Source of the DNA: Paramylibacter kogurei
Lineage (GTDB): Bacteria > Pseudomonadota > Alphaproteobacteria > Rhodobacterales > Rhodobacteraceae
Reading direction: 5' to 3'
Assembly: GCF_002742285.1 (NCBI RefSeq)
Contig: NZ_MDGM01000007.1
Coordinates: 248,001 to 312,000, forward strand
DNA length: 64,000 bases
Translations under genes and position numbers: made by a program
Notes under the pieces: generated by a model
Databases searched by the model: none
Told to the model about the DNA's origin: nothing
The model's input: only the letters and a program-made list of their open reading frames with translations
Part shown: in pieces, positions 17,022 to 26,464 of the stretch
Layout of the letters: every line of letters begins with the position of its first letter
How positions within the stretch are numbered: the first letter of the stretch is position 1

Positions 17022-18083
17022 ATGTCAGGCGTCACACTGAATAAAGCGATTAAAAAATACGGCGATGTACAGGTTATCCACGGCATCGATCTTGAAATCG
17101 ATCATGGCGAGTTTTGTGTATTCGTGGGGCCATCGGGCTGTGGTAAATCCACGCTGTTGCGAATGATAGCAGGGCTAGAGGACACAACCGATGGTCAAAT
17201 CCATATTGGTGATCGTGATGTCACCACCATGGATCCATCACAGCGTGGAGTTGCGATGGTGTTTCAAACTTACGCGCTTTATCCGCATATGACGGTGAAA
17301 CAAAATATGGGGTTTGGTTTGAAAATGAACGGCCACCCCAAGTCCGTTATCGAAGAAAAGGTCGCAGAAGCCAGCCGCATTTTGAAACTGGATGAATACC
17401 TGTCACGCAAACCCGCTGCCCTCTCAGGTGGTCAACGCCAACGTGTTTCCATTGGTCGCGCCATCGTTCGTGGGCCAGAAGTATTCTTGTTCGACGAACC
17501 GCTTTCAAATCTGGATGCCGAATTGCGTGTGGAAATGCGTGTGGAAATTGCGCGTTTGCACCGCGAAATTGGTGCCACCATGATTTATGTCACGCATGAT
17601 CAGGTCGAGGCGATGACACTGGCCGATAAAATCGTGGTTCTGCGCGCAGGTGTAATTGAACAGGTTGGCGCACCAATGGAATTGTACCGTGACCCAGACA
17701 ATAAATTCGTGGCAGGTTTCATTGGATCACCCGCTATGAATTTCATTTCTGGGCAGGTGCAAAAAACCAATGTGAAAATCGGCGCAACAGGCGATACGCT
17801 TAAACATAAATTGCCATCGCCCTATCATGGGCGCGTTGTCACGATTGGTCTTCGTCCCGAATTTATCACCATTGATCCAACCGGTGACACATTCAGCGTT
17901 GAAATATCTGAAAGTTTGGGTGGGGTTTCATATGTGCATCTACGCGCAGATAATGGTGAAAAGCTTATCGCGGAACAACGCGGGGATATTCGTTCCAACG
18001 AAGGCGACCGTGTTGGCATTTCCTTTGACCGAGACACAGTTATGTATTTCGACACAGACAGCGAAAAGCGTATTCGGATATAA
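17022..18083 (+). CDS. sugar ABC transporter ATP-binding protein (MalK/UgpC type)
   Basis: The 353-residue ATPase has Walker A GPSGCGKST at 36-44, the Q-loop VFQTYALYPHM, signature LSGGQ at 134-138, Walker B FLFDEP with D158-E159, and the switch H192. A C-terminal TOBE-type domain follows (about 240-353), as in carbohydrate importers. The start at 17022 (MSGVTL) is one base after the iclR stop; longer in-frame reading would run inside iclR. It is the only ATPase of this family near the permeases at 12974-14735, so it probably energises them although it is transcribed in the opposite direction. Confidence 0.93.
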   Translation: MSGVTLNKAIKKYGDVQVIHGIDLEIDHGEFCVFVGPSGCGKSTLLRMIAGLEDTTDGQIHIGDRDVTTMDPSQRGVAMVFQTYALYPHMTVKQNMGFGLKMNGHPKSVIEEKVAEASRILKLDEYLSRKPAALSGGQRQRVSIGRAIVRGPEVFLFDEPLSNLDAELRVEMRVEIARLHREIGATMIYVTHDQVEAMTLADKIVVLRAGVIEQVGAPMELYRDPDNKFVAGFIGSPAMNFISGQVQKTNVKIGATGDTLKHKLPSPYHGRVVTIGLRPEFITIDPTGDTFSVEISESLGGVSYVHLRADNGEKLIAEQRGDIRSNEGDRVGISFDRDTVMYFDTDSEKRIRI

Positions 18084-18127
18084 TTTTTAATATACGCCCG
18101 ATTTTCGGCGCACCGCAGCGCTGAAAT

Positions 18128-19213
18128 ATGTACATTGGGCATATGTTATATGAACGCTTAAACCCAGATATACTTTATACAGCTCTTGTTGCGCGTGATC
18201 CATCATATGATGGGCGCGCCTTTGTCGGTGTTACATCAACTGGCATTTTTTGCCGTCTTACCTGCCCTGCACGAAAACCTTTGCGCAAAAACTGTCAATT
18301 TTTTGAAACCGTCAGCGATTGCGTGAACGCAGGGTTTCGCGCATGCAAACGATGCCACCCAATGACCCCGATGGCGGATGCGGATCCTGCGATTATTGCC
18401 CTGATGAATGCGTTGGAAAATCGTCCGCATTATCGCTGGACGGAAAACGATATCATCCAAATGGGGTTTGATCCATCCACGGTACGCCGTGCCTTTAAGC
18501 GTCATTTTGGGCAAACCTTTTTGGAAATGGCACGCCAAAGACGCCTAAGCGAAAGTTTCACCACCCTTTCTGATGGCGGGCGTATTATCGATGCGCAAAT
18601 TGATGCTGGTTTTGAATCTGCCAGTGCATTTCGCACTGCATTTGCAAAACTTATGGGTAAATCGCCAGCAAATTTTGCCAAAGACGCGATGCTCAAGGCC
18701 GATTGGAACAACACCCCACTTGGCCCCATGATTGCAGTATCCTGTTCAAAGTTTCTGCATCTTTTGGAATTCATTGACCGCAAGGCACTGCCTAAAGAGC
18801 TGCAAAAACTTTCGCAACAGGTGCGCGGTGATATTGGGATTGGTACCATGCCACCAAGTGAGCAAATTCGTGAAGAGCTCACCGATTTTTTCGCTGGAAA
18901 GTCCGCCGAATTTCGCACCCCTGTCGCCATGCATGGCACACCATTTATGCGCTCAGTTTGGCGCACACTTCGTGAAATACCAGCGGGACAGACCCGCAGC
19001 TATTCCCAAATTGCACGCACAATTAATGCCCCAAATGCCGTCCGCGCTGTTGCGCGGGCAAATGGTGCCAACCAAATTGCGTTGCTGATACCATGTCACC
19101 GCGTGATCGGCGCAGACGGATCGCTCACAGGATATGGTGGCGGGTTGTGGCGTAAACAGCGACTAATTGAAATTGAAACGCTTTATAATGCTACAAAAGC
19201 CCCTGAAACCTAA
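18128..19213 (+). CDS. ada: Ada-type bifunctional DNA methyltransferase and regulator
   Basis: This 361-residue protein has all Ada modules. The N-terminal zinc domain has four Cys (C42, C46, C73, C76, in FCRLTCPAR and RACKRC) that take methyl groups from phosphotriesters. An AraC-type helix-turn-helix lies at about 90-185. The C-terminal O6-methylguanine methyltransferase has acceptor C323 in IPCHRVIG. It repairs alkylated DNA and activates its own regulon once methylated. Alternative start: ATG at 18143, five codons downstream; neither has a strong ribosome-binding site. It follows the ABC ATPase by 44 bases without a visible terminator, but no functional link is evident. Confidence 0.92.
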   Translation: MYIGHMLYERLNPDILYTALVARDPSYDGRAFVGVTSTGIFCRLTCPARKPLRKNCQFFETVSDCVNAGFRACKRCHPMTPMADADPAIIALMNALENRPHYRWTENDIIQMGFDPSTVRRAFKRHFGQTFLEMARQRRLSESFTTLSDGGRIIDAQIDAGFESASAFRTAFAKLMGKSPANFAKDAMLKADWNNTPLGPMIAVSCSKFLHLLEFIDRKALPKELQKLSQQVRGDIGIGTMPPSEQIREELTDFFAGKSAEFRTPVAMHGTPFMRSVWRTLREIPAGQTRSYSQIARTINAPNAVRAVARANGANQIALLIPCHRVIGADGSLTGYGGGLWRKQRLIEIETLYNATKAPET

Positions 19214-19241
19214 GACAGCATCACAAAAATCTATAAAGTAC

Positions 19242-21503
19242 TTAACCGCATTTACTGTGACCACAAGATGCGCATGTCATACAGCCTTCGATCATGCGCA
19301 TTCCGGGTGTGCCACAACTTGGGCAGGATTTTCCGCCAGATTGACCCATTGCCACGACCTTGGCTTCGGGGTCGGATTTCAAATGCTCGCCTTCGCCGGC
19401 AATGAAACCTATTGCGATCATATGGGTTTCGATTACACCACCAATTGCGCCCAAAATGGACGGGATATATTTGCCCTGCACCCATGCACCACCGCGTGGG
19501 TCGAACACGGCCTTAAGCTCTTCGACCACAAAGGACACATCACCACCACGACGGAACACAGCGGAAATCATCCGTGTGAGCGCGAGCGTCCATGCATAAT
19601 GTTCCATGTTTTTTGAATTTATGAACACCTCGAACGGGCGGCGCTGGCCGTTGGCGATCACATCATTGATGGTGATATACATCGCATGTTCGGATTCCGG
19701 CCATTTCAATTTATAGGTATGCCCTTCCAGCGATTCAGGGCGATCAAGCGGTTCCGCAAGGTAGACAACATCCGCACCTGTATCCACCTCTGGCGCTTTT
19801 TCAGTATCCTCGGACACGCTCAAAACCGAACCTGTTACATCATTGGGGCGATAGGTTGTGCACCCCTTACAGCCCTGATCCCACGCGGCCATATAAACCT
19901 CTTTGAAATCATCAAAACTGATGTCTTCTGGGCAATTAATGGTTTTGGAAATCGAGCTGTCGATCCATTTTTGCGCCGCTGCTTGCATGCGCACGTGATC
20001 CAATGGTGCGAGCGTTTGCGCATTCACAAAATGATCCGGCAATTCGGTATCGCCAAACTTGTCACGCCACATTTGAACGGCGTAATCCACGACCTCTTCT
20101 TCGGTGCGTGATCCGTCTTTTTGCAAAACTTTGCGGGTGTAGGCATAGGCGAACACTGGCTCGATGCCAGATGAAACATTGCCTGCATAAAGGCTGATCG
20201 TGCCCGTGGGCGCGATGGATGTCAAAAGCGCGTTGCGAATGCCGTTTTTGGCAATTGCGGCGCGCACATCATCGTCCATTTCCAACATGGTTTCTGATGC
20301 CAAGAACGCATCCTTGTCAAATAATGGGAACGCGCCCTTTTCCGCTGCCAAATCGGCGGATGCAAGGTATGCCGCTCGCGCAATCGCTTTCATCCATGTT
20401 TCGGTTTGTTGTGCAGCGGATTCTGATCCGTAACGCTCACCCACCATCAACAATGCATCGGCCAGCCCTGTTACACCCAAACCGATACGACGTTTTGCCT
20501 GTGCCTCGGCGCGTTGCGCATCCAACGGAAAACGCGATGCATCGACCACGTTATCCATCATCCGCACGGCGGTGCGCACCAAATCATCCAATGCGACCAA
20601 ATCCAAATCGGCATTAGCCTCGAACGGGTTGGCCACAAGGCGTGCCATGTTGATCGACCCGAGCAAACACGCACCATATGGCGGCAACGGTTGTTCGCCA
20701 CATGGGTTGGTTGCGGCAATCGTTTCAGCGTAATGCAGGTTGTTTTTCTGATTGATACGATCAATGAAAATCACACCTGGTTCGGCATAATCATACGTGC
20801 CTTGCATGATTTTGTTCCACAAATCTCGCGCTTGAACCGTTTGATAAACCTTGCCATCAAACACCAATTCCCACGGGGCATCGGCCTTGACCGCCTCCAT
20901 AAACGGATCAGTCACCAGAACCGACAGGTTAAACATACGCAACCGCGCCGCGTCCTGTTTGGCAGAAATAAATTGTTCAATATCGGGATGATCACAACGC
21001 ATGGTCGCCATCATTGCTCCACGGCGCGAACCAGCGGACATGATCGTACGACACATCGCATCCCACACATCCATAAATGACATTGGGCCAGATGCATCGG
21101 CGGCCACGCCTTTTACATCTGCGCCTTTGGGGCGAATGGTGGAAAAATCATACCCAATTCCGCCGCCTTGCTGCATGGTCAATGCGGCCTCTTTAAGCAT
21201 TTCAAAAATACCGCCCATGTCATCGGGAATCGTGCCCATGACAAAACAATTGAACAATGTCACCGAACGCTTTGTCCCCGCACCCGCCAAAATACGCCCC
21301 GCTGGCAGAAATTTAAAATCCTCTAGCGCGGAATAAAATTTGTCTTCCCACGCGTCAGGCGTGGTTTCAACACGCGCCAAATCACGTGCAACACGGCGCC
21401 AGCTATCCTCCACGCTGCCATCAATGGGGGTTTGTTCCGCATCCTTGAAACGGTATTTCATATCCCAGATTTGTTCGGCGATAGGTGCGGAAAAGCGGCT
21501 CAT
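19242..21503 (-). CDS. nrdJ: adenosylcobalamin-dependent (class II) ribonucleotide reductase
   Basis: The 753-residue enzyme reduces ribonucleotides using adenosylcobalamin, independent of oxygen. It shows the RNR core with TLFNCFVMG near the N-terminus, NPCGEQPLPPYGACLLGSIN carrying the active-site Cys-x-Glu, and SIAPTGTISL. The C-terminal Cys-rich tail is CPSCGTPGMRMIEGCMTCASC. The start MSRFSAPIAEQIWDMKY at 21503 matches roseobacter relatives; an in-frame ATG 12 codons earlier is less likely. Class II RNR is typical of Rhodobacterales and implies a need for B12. It is divergent from the DUF1489 gene. Confidence 0.93.
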   Translation of the reverse strand: MSRFSAPIAEQIWDMKYRFKDAEQTPIDGSVEDSWRRVARDLARVETTPDAWEDKFYSALEDFKFLPAGRILAGAGTKRSVTLFNCFVMGTIPDDMGGIFEMLKEAALTMQQGGGIGYDFSTIRPKGADVKGVAADASGPMSFMDVWDAMCRTIMSAGSRRGAMMATMRCDHPDIEQFISAKQDAARLRMFNLSVLVTDPFMEAVKADAPWELVFDGKVYQTVQARDLWNKIMQGTYDYAEPGVIFIDRINQKNNLHYAETIAATNPCGEQPLPPYGACLLGSINMARLVANPFEANADLDLVALDDLVRTAVRMMDNVVDASRFPLDAQRAEAQAKRRIGLGVTGLADALLMVGERYGSESAAQQTETWMKAIARAAYLASADLAAEKGAFPLFDKDAFLASETMLEMDDDVRAAIAKNGIRNALLTSIAPTGTISLYAGNVSSGIEPVFAYAYTRKVLQKDGSRTEEEVVDYAVQMWRDKFGDTELPDHFVNAQTLAPLDHVRMQAAAQKWIDSSISKTINCPEDISFDDFKEVYMAAWDQGCKGCTTYRPNDVTGSVLSVSEDTEKAPEVDTGADVVYLAEPLDRPESLEGHTYKLKWPESEHAMYITINDVIANGQRRPFEVFINSKNMEHYAWTLALTRMISAVFRRGGDVSFVVEELKAVFDPRGGAWVQGKYIPSILGAIGGVIETHMIAIGFIAGEGEHLKSDPEAKVVAMGQSGGKSCPSCGTPGMRMIEGCMTCASCGHSKCG

Positions 21504-21584
21504 ATATTTGTCTTTCGGTTTTTGATTGGGCAGGAACATAACGTAAACGATTTACATCTGATTTTCTATGTTTATTTTGAACGA

Positions 21585-22016
21585 ATGGATTCTACAATCA
21601 ACCTTATCAAATTAAGTGTCGGCACCGAAACGCCCGAAACCTTGGCCGCGTGGCAGACATCGCCACAAGCCCAAGGAAGCGACGGTTTACCGCGCCATAT
21701 CACCCGCATGTGGCCACGGCGCGAGGCCGAGATTTTAAATGGTGGTTCGATTTTTTGGGTGATCAAAGGGTTTATTCAAGCACGCCAAAAAATCATTCGC
21801 TTGGACGAAGTGATTGGCGATGATGGCATTCGCCGCTGTGCAATTGTGTTGGAGCCTGAAATCATCCGCACCAGTACCGTGCAAAAACGCCCGTTCCAAG
21901 GGTGGCGCTATTTAAACATCGCGGATTCCCCACCAGATTTACCAAAACAACGTGCAGATGATGATGAATTGCCACAGGAATTGGAAATCGCACTGGCCGA
22001 TATTGGATTGATTTAA
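21585..22016 (+). CDS. DUF1489 family protein
   Basis: This 143-residue cytoplasmic protein of unknown function is conserved in alphaproteobacteria. Recognisable stretches are NLIKLSVGTETPETLAAWQ at the start and GSIFWVIKGFIQARQKI in the middle. RRCAIVLEPEIIRT and RPFQGWRYL follow. There is no signal peptide, membrane segment or catalytic motif. The ATG at 21585 is used because earlier in-frame codons lie in nrdJ upstream sequence. It is divergent from nrdJ and its stop is 2 bases from that of panC on the other strand. Confidence 0.8.
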   Translation: MDSTINLIKLSVGTETPETLAAWQTSPQAQGSDGLPRHITRMWPRREAEILNGGSIFWVIKGFIQARQKIIRLDEVIGDDGIRRCAIVLEPEIIRTSTVQKRPFQGWRYLNIADSPPDLPKQRADDDELPQELEIALADIGLI

Positions 22017-22018
22017 TG

Positions 22019-22870
22019 CTAAACGACCAGATGATTATCAATCAGCCGTGCGCGCCCCAAATAGGCCGCGCCAAAAATACGACAGGATGTTAGATCCACT
22101 CGTTCCACGGTTTCCAAACTGATCGCATCGCGACATTCGATATAATCGATCTTTTCAAATCCCAACGACAATAATTTGTCGCCCGCCGCGGCGCAAATTT
22201 CCGATGCAAAACCACCCGTCGCAATATCATACGCCGCCTTTTTCAAAACCACATTGAATTGGCGTGCGATATCAATTTGCGCACCCGATAAATATCCATT
22301 GCGCGATGAGAGTGCCAATCCATATTCATCGCGCACCGTTGGAACACCTGCGATTTCTGTAGCGATATCCAAATCACGCGCCAAACGACGAATGACGGCC
22401 AATTGCTGCCAATCTTTTTCACCAAAAAATGCCATATCGGCACCTGCCTGATTCAACAGTTTGGTTACGACCTGGCTCACCCCGTCAAAATGACCGGGGC
22501 GCGATGCGCCACACAATACCGTCGTCAAACCATCCACCACAACGCGGGTTGAAAACCCTTCGGGGTACATTTCACGCACCGATGGAATAAACACCGCTTG
22601 TCCACCAACAGCGCCAATCATTTCGCTATCTTTAGCTTCGGTACGCGGATAGCTATCCAAATCTTCGCCAGCACCAAATTGGGTTGGATTGACAAAAATT
22701 GTGGTGATGACGCGATCTGTTTTCTCCAATGCATTACGTACCAGCGTCATATGCCCATCGTGCAAACCACCCATTGTGGGCACCAACCCAATACGCAATC
22801 CTTGCCCGCGCCAATCGGCAACTTGGTCACGCATTTCGGCGACGGTGCGAAAAATGGTGGGGCTGGTCAT
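22019..22870 (-). CDS. panC: pantoate--beta-alanine ligase
   Basis: The 283-residue pantothenate synthetase joins pantoate and beta-alanine with ATP. The nucleotide-binding HIGH-type motif is PTMGGLHDGHMTLV at about residues 30-43. FVNPTQFGAGEDLDSYPRT, GASRPGHFDGVSQVVTKL, FFGEKDWQQLAVIRR and the KMSKS-like LALSSRNGYLS follow in family order. It is the last gene of a hisS-hisZ-hisG-panC run and overlaps hisG by 4 bases, so a vitamin gene is translationally coupled to histidine genes. Confidence 0.95.
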   Translation of the reverse strand: MTSPTIFRTVAEMRDQVADWRGQGLRIGLVPTMGGLHDGHMTLVRNALEKTDRVITTIFVNPTQFGAGEDLDSYPRTEAKDSEMIGAVGGQAVFIPSVREMYPEGFSTRVVVDGLTTVLCGASRPGHFDGVSQVVTKLLNQAGADMAFFGEKDWQQLAVIRRLARDLDIATEIAGVPTVRDEYGLALSSRNGYLSGAQIDIARQFNVVLKKAAYDIATGGFASEICAAAGDKLLSLGFEKIDYIECRDAISLETVERVDLTSCRIFGAAYLGRARLIDNHLVV

Positions 22871-23571
22871 AACGTGATGTCATCCCATTTTACCAGCGCT
22901 TGCATTTGCGCCAATGACGCACGCGCATCATCGTTCCAATCTGCAAATCGCGATGCAAATAATGTGGCCTCTGATTTTAATATCAACCCATCGTTCAGAA
23001 TTTTCAGATGGTTCGCTTCCAGCGTGGAACCGCTGGATGTGATATCAGCAATCGCCTCGGCGGTCAGGTTTTTCACCGTACCTTCGGTGGCACCTTGACT
23101 GTCGATCAGTTGATAATCGGCAACGCCCTTGGATTGCAAAAAACCGCGCACCAAATTGTGGTATTTGGTGGCGATGCGCAAACGAAACCCGTGAACTTTT
23201 CGAAACTGTGCCGCCACCGCATCCAGATCCTCCAGACATTCCACATCGACCCAACCCTTTGGCACCGCAATAATCAAATCGGCAAAACCAAATCCCATTT
23301 GCGCCAGTACCGCGACCTTTTCTTGCCATGGCAATAATTTTTCGCGGATCAAATCAAGCCCTGTGACACCCAGATGAATGCGACCTGCGGCCAATTCTTT
23401 GGGAATTTCACCTGCGGATAGCAACACCAATTGCACACCATCCACACCCGAAACCAGCCCCGCATATTCGCGATCGGAACCTGTGCGTTCCAAGGTAATG
23501 CCATGTTGTGCAAACCATGCAATTGTGTCGTCTTGCAGCCGCCCCTTTGACGGCACACCCAGTTTCAACAT
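22867..23571 (-). CDS. hisG: ATP phosphoribosyltransferase, short form
   Basis: The 234-residue catalytic subunit performs the first step of histidine biosynthesis, joining ATP and PRPP. Length and the lack of the C-terminal regulatory domain mark the short form, which needs HisZ for activity and feedback control; hisZ is directly upstream. Seen motifs are KLGVPSKGRLQDDT at the start, LGVTGLDLI, and the PRPP-binding DITSSGSTLEANHLK near 175-190. A GTG three bases upstream (23574) is an alternative start that would give a GTGA overlap with hisZ. Confidence 0.93.
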   Translation of the reverse strand: MLKLGVPSKGRLQDDTIAWFAQHGITLERTGSDREYAGLVSGVDGVQLVLLSAGEIPKELAAGRIHLGVTGLDLIREKLLPWQEKVAVLAQMGFGFADLIIAVPKGWVDVECLEDLDAVAAQFRKVHGFRLRIATKYHNLVRGFLQSKGVADYQLIDSQGATEGTVKNLTAEAIADITSSGSTLEANHLKILNDGLILKSEATLFASRFADWNDDARASLAQMQALVKWDDITL

Positions 23572-24656
23572 CACGCAACCCCCAGCAATAAATCAGGGCG
23601 GATCACACCACCCACAGCGGCAATGTCGCGCCCATTGCCCAACACGGATGTCAGCGCATCATATCGCCCACCGCTGGCGATCACCTGTTCGCCACGCTGG
23701 AACCCAAATACAAACCCGTCGTAATATTCCATACTGGTCAGGCCATAGCTGCCTTCAAACGCGAGCGTATTCACATCAACGCCGTGTTTTGACAATGCTG
23801 CCAGACGTGTTTCAAACACCGCTATCGCACCAGCGATTGCAGGTAAATCAGATTGCAATTCGCGCAGTTTTTCCACAGCCTGCGTTGCGGTGCAATCAAG
23901 GTTCAAAATGGCTTCTATCACAGCCAATTCACCGCTTGGTAAATTGGGCTCATCCACATCATTGATGAGGCTTTCGATACGTGTGTGAACCTCTGCCTTG
24001 CTACGCAGACCCAAAAATTTTCCGCTCGATTTTATCAGCGTATCAATTCCATCGGCCTTCGCCGCTTTGATCAACTCAACGCGCGATGCAATGGGCGTTG
24101 TTTTCCCGCCAAAACGATCCAGTAATTGACGAAACCGTGTGGGTCGCCATGAATGGCGTAACAATGCCGCGCGGCGTTTATCACTGGTGGTTAGCCCCGC
24201 AATTGCGGCACGCAAAATCCCGATATCACCCGTACCAACGGTTAAATCATCCGGCAAGATTTCACGAAACAATGCGAATACTTCGGCATCTGCCACGGCG
24301 GGATCGGTGCGATCAAACAATTCGAAACCGACCTGAATAAATTCGCTCGCCTTTTGTGACCCTGCATCCTGTTTGCGCCAGACCGAACCGTTGTAACAAT
24401 ATCGCGCAGGCTCGGCGCCCTCGGACATATGGCGTTCAACAATTGGAACGGTAAAATCGGGGCGCAACATGCGTTCGCCCAACACGGGGTCTTGGGTGAC
24501 ATAGGCACGTGCGCGAATATCTTCGCCGTATAAATCCAACAACGTATCCGCTGGCAACAATGCATCCGATTCCACATGCAACGCACCCGCATTGCGAAAT
24601 GCGGTTTCTAATGTTGCGGCCTGTTCACGAATGGCTGCACGATTGTCATTTAACAT
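23571..24656 (-). CDS. hisZ: ATP phosphoribosyltransferase regulatory subunit
   Basis: The 361-residue HisZ is a catalytically dead histidyl-tRNA synthetase paralogue that activates short-form HisG. Class II synthetase-like features remain: RPDFTVPIVERHM, RYCYNGSVWRKQD and, near the C-terminus, GYQRGEQ-like FGFQRGEQVIASGGRYDAL. Unlike HisS it has no anticodon-binding domain. It lies between hisS and hisG, overlapping both by one to four bases depending on the GTG or ATG chosen, which keeps the two subunits in balance. Confidence 0.9.
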   Translation of the reverse strand: MLNDNRAAIREQAATLETAFRNAGALHVESDALLPADTLLDLYGEDIRARAYVTQDPVLGERMLRPDFTVPIVERHMSEGAEPARYCYNGSVWRKQDAGSQKASEFIQVGFELFDRTDPAVADAEVFALFREILPDDLTVGTGDIGILRAAIAGLTTSDKRRAALLRHSWRPTRFRQLLDRFGGKTTPIASRVELIKAAKADGIDTLIKSSGKFLGLRSKAEVHTRIESLINDVDEPNLPSGELAVIEAILNLDCTATQAVEKLRELQSDLPAIAGAIAVFETRLAALSKHGVDVNTLAFEGSYGLTSMEYYDGFVFGFQRGEQVIASGGRYDALTSVLGNGRDIAAVGGVIRPDLLLGVA

Positions 24657-26155
24657 CACACGGCCCCTTCGGCGCGAGCAATCATTTTACGCACCTCGTC
24701 AACCAGATCGCCGCGTTTGATTTCCATCTGCGCGGGCTGTGCTTTCCATTCTTCGGTGGTTTCGATTTCTGCAGATAATCGCGCACCCAGCGCCAGATCC
24801 TTGATCTGTACCACGCCGCGCTCTTTTTCATCGCCACCTTCGATCACGGCAACGGGGCTTTCGCGTTTGTCGGCATATTTCAATTGATTGCCGAAATTTT
24901 TTGGATTGCCCAAATACACTTCGGCGCGGATACCTGCGTTGCGCAATTCCGAAACCATCGCCTGATAATCGCCCATGCGATCACGATCCATGACCGTCAC
25001 CACAACTGGCCCCTTGGATTGCGCATCAATACGACCCTTTTCGCGAAGCGCGGCAAGCAATCTGTCAACACCGATTGACACACCCGTTGCAGGCACCGCC
25101 TGTCCAGTGAAACGTTTGACCAAATCGTCATAACGCCCACCACCCGCAACCGAACCAAACTGGCGTTTGCGGCCTTTTTCATCCAAAATTTCAAAGGTCA
25201 GTTCAGCCTCGTAAACAGGCCCAGTGTAATACCCAAGCCCGCGCACAACGGATGGGTCGATGACAATGCGATCTTCGCCGTACCCTTGTGCGGCGCACAG
25301 GTTGGCGATTTCTTCAAGTTCATCGACACCTTTGCCACCTTCATCCGAACCCGCAATAGCGTCGCGCAAATTGGCAATGGTCTCAACGTTATTTGCACCC
25401 TTGGACAGCAAGATTTTCAAAACGATATTGGCCTGTTCTAATGTCAATCCAACGCCATCGATTTCAGCGCCCGATGCATCGGTGCGACCGGTGGTGAGCA
25501 ATTGACGAACGCCTTCTTCGCCGACCTTGTCGTATTTATCGACCGTGCGCAAAATGTCATCGCTTGATACTGTCGCGCCCTCACCCGCAAGGCCAAGCGT
25601 TTCCAACAAACCGTTTAACACTTTGCGGTTATTCACACGCACGATGTAATCCCCGCGGGGAATGCCAACGGTTTCCAATGTATCGGATAATAGCGAACAA
25701 ATTTCCGCATCTGCGGCCATGCTGGCCGTACCAACGGTATCCGCATCACATTGATAAAACTGGCGATACCGCCCAGGGCCTGGTTTTTCATTGCGCCACA
25801 CTGGACCCGTTGCATAACGACGGTACGGCGTTGGTAGGTCATTTCGATTTTGCGCATAAACCCGCGCCAATGGTGCGGTCAGATCATAACGAAGCGCCAT
25901 CCATGTGTCGTCTTCGTCTTGCCATGCAAACACACCCTCATTCGGGCGATCCACGTCTGGCAGGAACTTTCCAAGTGCCTCTACCGTTTCAACACCGCTG
26001 CTTTCAAGCGCGTCAAAACCATAGCGATGATAAACAGATGTGATCGCATTTAACATGTCATTTCGCTGTGCAACTTCGGCACCGAAATAATCACGAAACC
26101 CCTTGGGCGGGAGCGCCTTTGGGCGTTGTGGTTTCTTTTCTCTGTTTCTGGCCAT
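24656..26155 (-). CDS. hisS: histidyl-tRNA synthetase
   Basis: The 499-residue class II synthetase charges tRNA-His. Motif 1 region [16 protein letters not shown] is near the N-terminus. Motif 2 region [23 protein letters not shown] is at about 115-138. The histidine-binding [11 protein letters not shown] is at about 310-320, and motif 3 region [14 protein letters not shown] follows. The C-terminal anticodon-binding domain is at about 400-490. It leads a four-gene operon with hisZ, hisG and panC. An AAGGA ribosome-binding site precedes the start. Confidence 0.95.
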   Translation of the reverse strand: MARNREKKPQRPKALPPKGFRDYFGAEVAQRNDMLNAITSVYHRYGFDALESSGVETVEALGKFLPDVDRPNEGVFAWQDEDDTWMALRYDLTAPLARVYAQNRNDLPTPYRRYATGPVWRNEKPGPGRYRQFYQCDADTVGTASMAADAEICSLLSDTLETVGIPRGDYIVRVNNRKVLNGLLETLGLAGEGATVSSDDILRTVDKYDKVGEEGVRQLLTTGRTDASGAEIDGVGLTLEQANIVLKILLSKGANNVETIANLRDAIAGSDEGGKGVDELEEIANLCAAQGYGEDRIVIDPSVVRGLGYYTGPVYEAELTFEILDEKGRKRQFGSVAGGGRYDDLVKRFTGQAVPATGVSIGVDRLLAALREKGRIDAQSKGPVVVTVMDRDRMGDYQAMVSELRNAGIRAEVYLGNPKNFGNQLKYADKRESPVAVIEGGDEKERGVVQIKDLALGARLSAEIETTEEWKAQPAQMEIKRGDLVDEVRKMIARAEGAV

Positions 26156-26251
26156 GGTGGTGGTTCCTTATCTTGGCGCCACGTCTAACGGATTGCACAG
26201 AATGGGGCAAGTTGACTTGCGCATATCAACGCATCGGCGTATCAGATTTGC

Positions 26252-26464
26252 ATGGAACCAACACAAGATATCATTGATTTGCAAATCAAACTGTCCGAAG
26301 CACAACGCATGATGGATGAATTGTCCGATATCGTCGCGGATCAGGCCAAGCGTTTGGAAATCGCGGAACAACGGATTCAGATGCTTATGGAACGCGCCGC
26401 CGATGCTGAAGCACAGGCAATGAATGGTGTGGCTCTTGGCGATGCAAAGCCACCCCATTGGTGA
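26252..26464 (+). CDS. slyX: SlyX family protein
   Basis: This 70-residue protein is almost entirely a predicted coiled coil with heptad-like spacing (LQIKLSEAQRMMDELSDIVA, then RLEIAEQRIQML). It ends in KPPHW, matching the characteristic PPHY/W tail of SlyX proteins. Function is unknown in the family. It is divergent from hisS, and its stop is immediately adjacent to the stop of the Lrp-type regulator on the other strand. Confidence 0.85.
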   Translation: MEPTQDIIDLQIKLSEAQRMMDELSDIVADQAKRLEIAEQRIQMLMERAADAEAQAMNGVALGDAKPPHW

